Below are positions 18,144 to 30,100 of a DNA stretch of 60,000 nucleotides, piece by piece; position 1 is the stretch's first letter, and each line of letters begins with the position of its first letter. The DNA comes from Mesostigma viride (Eukaryota; Streptophyta; Mesostigmatophyceae; Mesostigmatales; Mesostigmataceae). The notes below the pieces were generated by a model, which saw nothing but the letters and a program-made list of their open reading frames with translations, made no database searches and was not told the DNA's origin. Position numbers and translations under genes: made by a program. The stretch covers positions 622,001 to 682,000 of the forward strand of contig RPFO01000264.1 of assembly GCA_009746045.1 (NCBI GenBank), written 5' to 3'.

Positions 18144-21100
18144 TTATGCTGATTGACTTTGCGGCTTCTTTAACCGTTCACGGAACTCGGCAGCCATCAA
18201 TGGCAGCCCCTCCCTCAGGGTAATCTGCAGCAGCACGCGCTTATAAATCATCCAGCACAAACCGAGCGTAAGAAGAGATGCAGCCAACTTAGCGGACTGG
18301 ATGCACCTCGCAGTGTAGTGAACAGCTATGTTTGCAGTCACACAGGATGGTTGGAATCACACATGCTTCTCAGTAGTTTTGACGTGAACTGGCACAAGCA
18401 GATGATTCCCTTGCCCAGTGTCAGTACACAGAAAAACAATGATCACCAATCTTGAGTATTGCACCACAAAACATCTTCAGAAAGCATGCTCCTATGGCTG
18501 CATCCGCTTGCCAACCTTGGCTTAGTCACAACCATTCCCACTATACAGCCAAGGAAGAAACAAGTGGCAGCAAAGCTCCCCTGCAAATACAATATACCAG
18601 CCTAGGCTAGCCTGGCTTATCAACCCCCAATCCAACGAGTATTTCATTAACCAAATAAACTACAGAGAGGGGGGGGTCGACAGAGACGCCTGGGAAGCCT
18701 CCACGCCTGAACACTGCCTACGACCAGACAGAATACATACCAAAAATAGCTGCCACAAGTACCAAACCGCATTTCACACACAGCCAAACTGAAGCATGGA
18801 TAAACAAGGAGGGAGTCGAGAGCTTGGGTTAGCTATACCTTCCCCGCCATATTGTATTATAGTACCTTTTGACCGCCAAGGGAAGTGCGTGTGTGTGGTG
18901 GGGGGGAGTAGGTCCTTTTTTGGGACTGGGCATTTTGAGGGTCACAACCTCCTCCCTCCCTTGGTCCACTTTTGAGCTTAAGGGGGTTTGTTCGCGACCC
19001 ACCCCCACCTCCACTCTGCACCCCAGGGTTTGACAGTTGTAAAACTCTGAAAATATCTCTGCCCATTTTTTAGGAGGGGGGCTAGTCAAATTAGGGGGGG
19101 GGCAACGCCCATGTCAATCTTTGGGGGGTAGAAGGGTCAAGCCACCCACATGCCCAGGTCAATTTGGGGGGGGGAGGTGGGGGGGAAGGTATACTTGCTC
19201 TGGGATTATTGCCAACAGCCAGTTATAATGTATACACATACATCCCTATTGCGCATCCTTCATAAGCCCCTGCCCACACAGCCATTTCCCACAATCCCTA
19301 CCCCCCCCGCCTTCCCCCTTCCCTTCCACCCCACCCCTTGCTCAACGTCAGTTCCATCCCCCAACTCAACCTATCCCATACTCTACGAGAACGCCTCAAG
19401 ACTGCTGGACCATAACTCATGACAGAAGCATCTTGAAGAATTTGATTGCAGTCCATCATTCTGAAGTTTGGCTCCTAATCACAGCCCCAGCAAATCGCAG
19501 ACCTTATCTGCAATCGTATATTCAAGTTCGGTGGTTGCTGACTTTTGGCCCTTACCTACCGCCTCCTAATCAAGCCCAGCTTTGGCTCCACCCCAGCCTA
19601 CTCTACACCCCTATGGTCATCCTATTCAAGCGCTGACCTTTGGCTCCCAACCCAGCAGCGCCTTTGCGCGCGAGATGTCTGGCTTTCGCTGCTTGGGGTC
19701 GTCGGGCGTGTTGTCCTCATACGCGATCTTGGCGTTGGGGTCGATCACCTGCTCGAGAAAAGAAAGGGGGGGGTAGGCACAGGGCACGGGGTCATGATAA
19801 GCCATCTCCATGGTGATGGCGCCATTGCCAGGACGGCGCCATTACCAAACTGACTAGGGTTTCGGGTTTCGGATTTATCGACCAGAGGGGTTCATTACAT
19901 GCCTCACACATGAGGAATATCATTACATGCCTCCGTGCATGGCGCACAAGTACTTAGTCAACAGCATCTTAAAATTATTGTCGCAAAAAGCCCAAGCTTT
20001 TGCTTTAAATGATAGCCCCGCGGTGCATCTCGGGACGAAATGCCTGCCCAGGCGGCAGAGAAACAGCACATAAGACACAACCACTAACTCGTCATACACG
20101 ACAACTAACTCGTCATGTAAGCCCGTCCCTTTCTCCTCTTCTCTGATCAAAATCCCTTCCAACATATCCATACGGAAATGGGATACCGAAGATAAGGATA
20201 GGCAAAACAGTAAAGAAACGAAAGCATTAACGTAATGAATGGCGAAACAAGCAATGCACAATGGCTTGTGGCGACCAGCTTCCCAAGAGATGAGTCCCTC
20301 CACATCCGGGAAAGGAAACATCCACTGGGCCCTGAACTGCAAGCCCGCGACGGTAAACCCTGACTGTAAACCCGTCGCCATCTGCCTGCCACGCACCTCC
20401 TGGACCACCTTTGCCAGCTCATCGATGGTGAATTCGCCTGCCCGCACAAGAGGGAGGAGGAAGATCGACCAACACGTGATTGATGTGTGATGTGTGAGAA
20501 TCAAGGGCACAGCCTGAAAGACTTGGATATCAGGAATCATCCACAGTGAGTTCAAACACAGGAGATAAAGACAAGAAAGACATTAGTACCTGGGTTGCCT
20601 TCTTGAAGAAAAGACCTCACGCACCAGACACGTTCAGATGGTAATTCAACAGTGGGTGGTTTCGTAACCACTCCCTTGTTAGACACAGCAGATACGTTTT
20701 ATCCACGTCTGCTATCTGCTGAAGTAATATGGCCACCTGCTGACTAGAAGTCGGCAGTCACAAGCCGCGGCGCGAGAGTCTTTTGAGAGTATGGATATGG
20801 GGGGGACTGCTCTGTGCCAAGCTCCATCACATCCACCGCCAGCCTAGCAGCACCTAGTTGGTTCACCGCCGCCTAACAGTAGTTATAATGGGAATGAGCC
20901 CACCACAGTGAGCACAGCCACAATGAGTGCAGGGTCCACAACAGGCAGCAGCCAAACACAAGCCAGGGGGCACCACATGCAACATTGCATGCAGCAGAGT
21001 TCCTTGCCATCCAACCGGTTCAACCCGCGACCCCCCATAAAGGGCCTCACTTAGCGACAAACTACTTAAGACCCCAAAACAAAGGTGAAATATATAGTTT

Positions 21101-24100
21101 GCGACCCAAAATGAAGGAAAAGTTTTAGGTTTGCTAGCCGATCGATTTGTTCATGGTCAGTGGCTTCACTGGCTTGTACCTACCTTAATTAATGAATACC
21201 TACCTAAGTGATTTGACTGATCAATTGGGTTGCACTGATTATAATGTACTTCATTAAATAATTTCTATTAGCCGTGGAACTCCAGGGTAACCAGACTCTA
21301 TTAAAACAATGAGTGGAGCACATGCAAAAGGCAGGCCACATCCCGGCCGCCGATGCTCATGGGAACACTTCTTGCTTGTCACAGGCTAGCCTTGCCCTTA
21401 CATCCCTCTCTGGCGATCCATGTCAGGGGCAAGGAACCCATCACAAGTAGAAACGAAACAACCACGGCACTTTGACCACGGCGTTTTGAAAATGCAAACT
21501 AGAAAGAGGGCAATTGCAAAATAGCCTGCCATGCCCGAGGGGGGCAGCGGTGGCCATGGCCCGAAGAAGAATCTCAGGAAGCTCCACCTCCAAACTGCGG
21601 TGCAAGCCCACATAATGGGCAACCGTGGAGCTGCTAAGCCAGCCCCCCCTGCCCTGGATGTCACCCATGCTGCGACCCTCGAGGAAATCATGAGTGGCAC
21701 CCCCGTGCCACAGCCCGTGCGAAAATCTGGGCAACCCCCAAGGCCTGAGTCGCATCCTGCCAAATGCGCCTTAAGTGCGTGTAGGTGAAAGGAAACACAT
21801 GCTCCCAAGCGTGCATGCCCGCGATGCAGTGGCGGGGGATGGTTTCAGACATCACATCTTCTACCACCGCCGACTGAGTCGTGCCCTTAGAGGTCTTGGT
21901 AGACCTCGACAGCAGGGCGCCCAGCTGAGCCGGCCCAAGCCGAACGTCAGGATGGAGGCGCACATGGCCAACGCGGAGGTTCAGCGCCTCCGAGATTCGC
22001 AGGTAATGGCGGAACACGATGACCATCAGCAGGCCCGCAAGGCGCTGACCTTGCAGTACCATCATGCTGGCAATTGCAAACGCCGCATCCCGTGGAATCG
22101 GAGGAGGGGCACGGGGTGGCACAAGGTTTCCCACCTAGCGAGGACGCCACGGGCCAAGTCCCACCGCTTCACCATACTGGGATAATAAAGTTGCAACCCC
22201 ATCAAGGCATGGACACACGTCTGGCGGCTGAATCCCCGAAAGTCAGCCCAGGCAACATACGCACAAAATGTCTCTTCCAGGGTGTCAGCGCATGACGATG
22301 ACCTCTCTGCCCGGCCACCTGCCTCCCACCACCAAGTAAATAGAGAATCAGGGCCACGACGGTAGGCCAGCAAGGTAGCCGGCTTTACTTTCCCCTCTAG
22401 CAATGGAAGGTAGCTAACAGGTGCAGGGGGGCCCGGGTTAGGATGGATGCCTTCCGCGGTCCTGTCACGCACCCAGCCTGCCAAGAAAGTCGCCATGGAC
22501 TGACAGCGAGAAACGCCATCGGCGGGTTGAAGGGCACTCGGCGTCCACACTGCTTGTTGAGCTTGTAGGATGATGACCGCCCCTTAGCCAAGAAGCCCAA
22601 CGCCGGGTGGAGTCCACCAACCTCACCACCCGCTTGCCTCCGTTTGCCAGGCTGCACGCACTCCTCTCCACGCCCTTCACTGCGGCCCACACCTCCTTCT
22701 CGTTGATGTGCATTCCCGGATCCCGCCAACGACTCCTGACCCCATCCCGCCATTGCTGGCTAGTGATTCAATGCTTGTTGCGCCCGCGCGCTCGGCGACC
22801 TGGGGCCAGCGTAGGCCACCTGAGTCGGTATGAGCAAAGTCGGGTAACCACACTTGCCCGCGCCATCTCCGTCACATTCCCTGGCTCCATCGTAGCGTAG
22901 ACAACACCTTGCCCGTAGGTCGATGCGTCAGACGCGACAACCTCACGTGCCAAAGGTGCCCTTCAGTCAAGCCTTAGCATAGGAGCCAAGACCAGGGCAC
23001 ACTCTTAACTCCTCTCGCACCCCGGCCCACAGCACCCGCGACCGCTGCCCCCACCCTTGCAGGCTGATGAATTTGAAACATCGCTGCCAGATGGACAAGC
23101 AGCTGCGGCTTAACATCTGCAGCCACAACCACCGCCCCATGATGGCAGCCAGCCCCTCAGCCGTAGCTCGGCCACGTGTGAGCATAGGCTGTGTGTCGGC
23201 GATCACAAGGGTGAGCTGCTCGACCGTTGGTTCCAGCACGCCGTTCTGTCGGTGCACCACCCCCAGGGCTTCTGGCTCGCCCCCTTCCAGGCTGGCCATC
23301 TTAGTCTTCTCCTTAGACGGCACAAGGTTGCTAGGAAGGTAGCCTTCCTCAATAGCGCGCGTGATGAGCTGGTTCACCGCCTCGCAGGTCCGCCCCTTGC
23401 TGGCCGCCAAGTCATCGATGGTGATGGACAGCATGGGGGCAGGGGGGTTTTCCAGGTCGCCGGATCTGAAGCTCCGCGGCTCTCTCCTCCTTGTACTCGA
23501 TGACCAAGCGCAGCGGCTGGCCACACTCGTCGCGCACCAAGGTGAGCTCACCTGCGCTTGAGAGGTAGTTGATCTGGCGCCTCGGATCCAGTGCACCGCT
23601 GATGTAGAGCACCATCTCATGGATGGCCTCCCCCAGCGCCACTGCATGGGAATGTCCAATGGCCAGCACCTTGAGCACGGGCCAAACCCTCCGCCTTGGC
23701 CCTGCCAGGCCCACGCTAGTAGACCACACACTAGGAAGCCCTTGGTAGTCTCACCACCACTTCGGCACCTCGATGGAGTAGTGGTATGACAAGAGGTCGC
23801 TCTTGGCGCTGTAGCACCGGCCCTTGATGAATACCTCCACCAGGATGCCCAGGTGGGGGAGCAGAATCTTGGGGGGGTCAAGCCACTGCCCGTTGCCCCA
23901 CTGCCGGTTGACGATAAATCGTAGCTCACCCACCCCCTTGGCCACTCCAAAACAGCCATCCACCCACTTAGGCCGCCTCTCTAGGAACGTTACCATGCCC
24001 ACGCCTGCTGCCCCGCTCACGAGCTTGCCCCATACAGCAATGGAGCAGCCCCGGCTGCCGGCTTGGGCACATTCCAATACCTTGCGCTCGTCGCGACCGC

Positions 24101-27100
24101 TGGCTTGATTGAGAATTCCTCGCTCGCATATATCTCCCGCCAGCTCAACCGCATAGCCAACAGGTCGAGCAGCCGTGCCTTCCCTGCCACCTCCGCCTTT
24201 GGCAAACTCACTGCGTCCGCGCGCAGTTAATCATATTTACTCTGCTTCCCACATAGTAGTATTGCATCAGCACCTTCTTGCTCCTGGCCTGTCGCAATGC
24301 CACAAATGCGGCGACTGTGCCAGGTGCAATGCTTCTTGACCCTCGCAAGGGCCTCCTCCCTCCCCTTAGAGCACGATCCTCTACTAGCGTTAGGAGGAGG
24401 GTCTGCCCCCTCCACACACAGCCACTTAAGCCAATGTACTACCTTGCATTGCAGTGTGTACTCGCCGTGGCGGCGCGTGGCACGCTGTCGCCGGCGTGCC
24501 GATCTCACCCTGCCCCACGCGGTGTACGCTGGCCTAAGTGGGTATGGCAGCGGGAAAAAGGAGCGGTCCCGCTGGGATTCTATTTTCCTACTTGTTGGGC
24601 CTTGCTGAGATTGTCCAAGAGGATTGCAGTTTGGAGAGCTGCCTTGGCAGCCGGAGTGGCTGACAGTGCAGCCTCCTCCCCCAACAGCAGGAGGTGGCTT
24701 GCCACCTTCCACCCCCCCCCTCCTTGCCCCTCCACCTGCAGCAAGGCCGCCACCACCCTCATTAGGTACTCCATGCCCACAAGCTCCCCGGCTGCTGAGC
24801 CCAGCTCCTTGAGAAGGGTGTCCATGGCCAATGCAATGTTCATGACAATTTTCCTGTTCTCCATGTTCCGCCAATTTCCAATGGCTTGACCGTCATGACC
24901 CACGACCGGATCCCCATCCCATTGTCGCTGGCGTCCTCCAACACCCCCGGCAGCCCCCGCTCCGAAATCCGATATCTCACGCTCTTGGCTCGGCTCGGCA
25001 GCGCCACCCCTTTGGAGGCCTTGAAGTGGCTTCCCGCCCCCTCATTCCTCCCAGCGCTGCCTTCAAATCTTGCATGAATTTCTCGGCTGCGACCTCCCCC
25101 TCTCGTCCTCCTCGTCCTCCTGATTTTCGGTTTCCGAAGGTGCCCCAACGAATGTCGCCAACCTTGCCCTCGTTTCCTTTCCGACAGCCCCCCCACCTGC
25201 CGAAATTTTTGGCTGTGTCTTTCGGCTTGGCCATTTTTCGTTGCGCAGGTGTCGTTGGTGGCAGCACTCCCTCCTCATCCTCCGCCGCGAGATCTGCCAT
25301 GGCCAGCAGTATTGCCACCAACGCTTCGTTTGGGTCACGTGCGTCCAACACGTCGGCAACGTCGACGTGATCGGCCAGCAACTGCACCACAGACCTCAGC
25401 TGGCTCGAGCTCCACCAGCTGGCGTCCGTCACCCAGTCCTCGGCACCGAAGACCTGCTCGACTGCCCCCACAGCCTCTGCGGGGCTGGTGCACTTGGCGA
25501 GCAGAGTGGCGAGATGCTTTTTTTTGGCGCTGAAGGCGACTGGTGGGTGACTGGTGGCAGCAGCCCGTGACGTCGGCGTCCCGTCCTCCTCTCGCGCTGC
25601 CTGCCTTGCTGTAGCCTTGCGCCCCTTCGGCATTGCTGCTCAGGGCCGAAAAAGGCTCCGACAGTGAAGGTTCGACAGACCAGAGGTTTGTTTCCCCTGG
25701 GTTGCTATCACCGCCCTTGTGAAAAGAAAGAGGCCGACCTTAGCTAGGTGGGTTTGCTTTTGTCTTTTTTGCGCATCACGCGGCCTTGGCCCAGACGGCA
25801 TTTTTTCGCCACGCAAATTTTGCGTCAGAACAAATGACGCAAACTGTCGTTCTAATTGCCGGCGGCTTACGTAAGGCTGCCGGGGCCATTAGGTCACATA
25901 TTGCGTGAGAGAAAGAATCTAGATCTAGTTAATCACTACGTCATCAACAAAGAAAACTAGACAGTGGCAAGATTATATCTCAACGTAGCTCCTGCCACCT
26001 GGCCAGGAAAAACTGGCCACATCTTTGGCCACTACCGATCTGGATCAGGCCGCACCGGCCTCAAAAGGTATGTCACGTGAACCCTATAACCTAGCCATAG
26101 GGGCGACCCTTCCATCTCACTATACAGTTGTCTCACTGAATAAAGAAACTGTGTGTCAGAGAACCATGAACAGTTAGTTGTCTCATTTAATAATATCGTG
26201 ATCCCGTGCATGTTATTCCATGATATGGTTTCAGGGGGTCTGGCACGGGACCCTCACCTTAATAATATCGTGATCCCGTTATTTGAAGGAGCCCCGGAGC
26301 ATTAGCCCTTAGGATGATGGTGTAGGCAACCTGGCTACTCTACCGGTCTATCTAATTACCTAAGTAATGATCTATATCCAAGTAATTGAAGTTTATCTAT
26401 TCCACACTAGGGCCGGGCATGGCCCTGAGTGGTCCGGTTTCGCCCGGTTAAGAGTGGCCCCCTCTTCTGCCATCATGCCAAGACAACGTGCATTCTGCAC
26501 CAGCCTTTGGCTTTTGCATGACAGTGGCAAAAGGCGCGAAAACTGTGGCGCGACGCGTTCGCTGGCTAGACTCGGGGCTGGCGCGAGGCGCGGCGCAGTA
26601 ACATTTGAACTTTGCGACCCAAAATGAAGCCCATCAATAGCAGTTTGCGAGGTCGATTCGGAAAGTAGTTTGTCGCAAAGTGATTTTGACCACTACGGTA
26701 TTGAATTGAAATTTTCTAGCCACGCATGCGGAGTTCCACACACTTCCTTGTGTGCGTGCGGGTGTGCGTGTCTGTGCACGTGCGCGTGTAAGCAACGGAG
26801 CGAGGCAGGAGGGTGCCAGGGAGAGAGCATTGCTTGCTTGTCCTGCTTGGGTGGATAAAGGTAGAGCTACAAGCATGCCAGTCGCAGGTTTTATGGCGCT
26901 TCCTTAACAAGGTTCCCAGGGCTGATTTATGCCCCCCCCAGGACTGATTTATGCCTCACCCTTCCTCACCTGGGTTCCCCAAACAGATTTGGGACCGCCC
27001 CCCTCACCTGGGTTGCCCAGGTTGATGGGACCCGTGTGCTCGCTGTTCATCAGCCGGATGAGGCCGTCCACCTGCGGGTGAGCGCGCAGGGTGTAGGGTG

Positions 27101-30100
27101 AGCGATTGGAGATATGGGTTTGGGGATAAGATTAAAGATTAAGATGAAATATTATGAAGATTGGAGAATAAAGACTATTAAGATTATTGTTGAGTTTATG
27201 CGGCAACAGAGGCAATCACACTGATACCGCGCATGACAGGGACCCATCAGGCAACAAAAGCTATCATCCTCCAACAAAGATCACCGTGTTAAGAAGGAAC
27301 TAAAGACCCTCAGCCCTAACCCCAAACCCGCTATAAAATTTAAGGGGACATGACACACCGAAAGTGCACTTTTCTGGAAAACAGACCTGTGCATGGGATA
27401 AAAATCCAGTTATGCTTGGGAACCATAAATATGTTTTTTAAAAAAATTTCCAGCCACTTGGGGGTGGTACTACCCCCCAGCATGACCCAGTTATGAGCTA
27501 AAAATAGAAAAAGACGCTATTTTTGGTCGATTTTTCCTAGGAGACTGGGCAAACAAAATGTGACCAAACCACATATTTTCCTAAAATCCCCACCCTTGCA
27601 AAAACCCTGGCTACTCAGGACCGCAAAATAAGCACGCTCAGACTATTTGATGGGGTTTAGCCCAAAACACGTATTTTTTTTGTCCTAAAAAAATTAATCA
27701 AATAGTAGACACATGCAACTGGGTAAGTGATGATATTTATACCAGGCCTAGGGTGGGAATTTCACTCTCACAAAGTTTGAGCTCATTCTGAGCACGTTTA
27801 CTCATGTTGACGGGTGTAAACATGCCAAAAAAAAAATGACAGAAAATCCCGGTTATGAGCACAAACAACACCCCTTTTACACCCTAGCCAACCACTAACT
27901 GGGGCAAACCAGGTGCAATTAATGAATAAAATATCATAAAGCTTGCCACAAAATCCCAGGTCATTCTGAGCTAGTTTGCCCTTAGTACATCATGTTATAG
28001 CTGCCACCCTGCATGCTTGGTACACCGTGGCATGAGGGACACCATAAGCACATTCCTAAGCTTGCCCCCTGCACATTGGGCAGAAGCACGTAAAGCAAAT
28101 GCTAGATGCTTGAAGAAGACATCCACCGACTCTTAAATCATTACGCAAGCAGGCATGACCACTTGCGGGAATCACCTCATAGCTAACACCCAGTCATGAT
28201 GCTAAAGGATAAAAGGGCCATCCTTTAATATTGTCATAATAAGCACCTGATCCTTATCATCTAGGAAGCCCCAGCCATGTGTAATGGAAGCAAAACATAT
28301 AGGAAGGAGATAACTATATCACACATGCTCACCTTCCCTACAACTTCACACCTTGTTTTCCAGCAGGCTGAAGAGCCAAGACAAGCGTTTATGAGCTCGC
28401 CAGCTCCTTACAACGTTGATGCCGCTCCCAGGCAGCTAGGGTCCTTGACTACGCAATATACAATGTCTACCATATGAAAAACTCCATAAAACAAAGTGTA
28501 GCAGAGCCGCAAAACTGCCCGATCAGCTCTTGCTAGCTTTAAGAAGCATGGCATACGCAGCATAAGGCAAAACATTGAAACCTGCGGAAAATCAGATAGC
28601 GCAACTGCAACAAGTAGCGAAAAACAGGCAAGAACACCCGGAATCGGCGCCAAAGCTTAATGCCAGGAACATTTAGAGCGCAAACAGACTGGGCGGTGAC
28701 ATGCGGCAAATGAACGTACCACGGCCGGCTTTATTTCCTACCCAGGCGCGCGAGACAGCCAGCCAGCTATGGATGGCTTGACCGCGGGTCGCGCAGGCCT
28801 GAACGATATCATTTCAGAAATGACGGGAAATGGCCGCAGATCGAAGCCGCTTAGGATGTTTTCACGGTTTCCATTACTAAACGCTTCTTCCTGCATCAAG
28901 TAACCCACAAATCTTAAATTCTACCGTCGCAGGCACGAATTCTAAATTAATATATGCGGCCAGATTTTCGGATTAGACCCCCGTGCAAATCTGGATTAAG
29001 AAAGGCACCGACTTTTCAAATTGTGCATATCTGGCTATGAAACATCATACTAGTACATCGTTTAAAACCACCGGCGTACATTTTTTGCTTGTCGCCTGGC
29101 CGATTAGGCAAATTTTTACGGAACGCACGTCGCCATGGCCACCTCCGCACGAGGTGTGCGCATTGTGCACCACAATTTCACGGTCCGGGGGTACCGACGG
29201 TACCAGCGCGAATTTTTTGGCGCGAAAAAATTCCGATGTGTCCCGTCGATTTCGCTGGGATAGAGGGCTATGGAGCTGGCACGAGGAAAGGTATGGGCAG
29301 CAGGGGCAGAAAGAAGAAATCTGGAACCAATATGCGGGTTCGAAGAAAAAAATTATTCTGATATAGAGATAAGGGGAGAAGAGAGCAGCTGAACCATTAT
29401 TTCCGGTCATGGTTAGAACCTAAAGCTCGCCTGCCAGCACTGGTCGGGCACACGTGCAGAGACCATACGGGAATCTCGTCCAAATCGAAAACACGACCGA
29501 TACCTGCAATCGTTTACAAATACGTGGCATGAACGCTGTGCTCATTTATTGGAGCTATTAATACGTGCATGGCGCACGGACCGCTCACGGAGGAGGATCC
29601 AGCCAACACACATCTAATAACGATGCCCGATGGGGCTCTCCGGAATCCTACAGGGAGAGGTGCTATTTCTTACTTTCCAGTCCTAAATTATATTATTTCA
29701 GGTGTCGGGCAGAATGACTGCAAGAAAGCAACCCTAGCGTTTGCTACCATGCATCGCAGCCAATGAGCGCATCCTTGCCAGCGTTGAAACATGCCAAATG
29801 CTGTCATGGCTCACTCATCATGATACCCCCCTCACCAGACAGAGAGCACATCCTTGCCAGCGTTGAAACATGCCAAATGCTGTCATGGCTCACTCATCAT
29901 GATACCCCCCTCACCAGACAGAGAGCACATCCTTGCCAGCGTTGAAACATGCCAAATGCTGTCATGGCTCACTCATCATGATACCCCCCTCACCAGACAG
30001 AGAGCACATCCTTGCCAGCGTTGAAACATGCCAAATGCTGTCATGGCTCACTCATCATGATACCCCCCTCACCAGACAGAGAGCACATCCTTGCCAGCGT

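Larger units (their letters stand above)
21272..26169 (-). mobile_element. DIRS-like tyrosine-recombinase retroelement, copy C
   Basis: A 4.9-kb element aligns end to end with 47,410-52,260. The shared ends are CCGTGGAACTCCAGGGTAAC on the left and CAGAGAACCA(C/T)GA on the right. On the minus strand the order is gag-like, RT, RNase H and tyrosine recombinase. It has no LTRs and no DDE integrase. That combination defines the DIRS/PAT group, which in green algae includes elements such as kangaroo and TOC3. Several frameshifts interrupt every ORF. Confidence 0.85.
20438..27007 (-). other. UXS intron 5, 6.6 kb, hosting a retroelement
   Basis: Begins GTGAGG and ends GCGGGCAG. A 4.9-kb DIRS-like element (21,272-26,169) lies in the sense orientation of the gene. 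The remaining 1.7 kb has no gene. Close to the donor, at 26,964-26,980, there is a second GGGGAACCCAG/GTGAGG copied from the exon 5 end. A 20-bp direct repeat (TAATAATATCGTGATCCCGT) occurs near 26,188 and 26,260. Confidence 0.85.
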
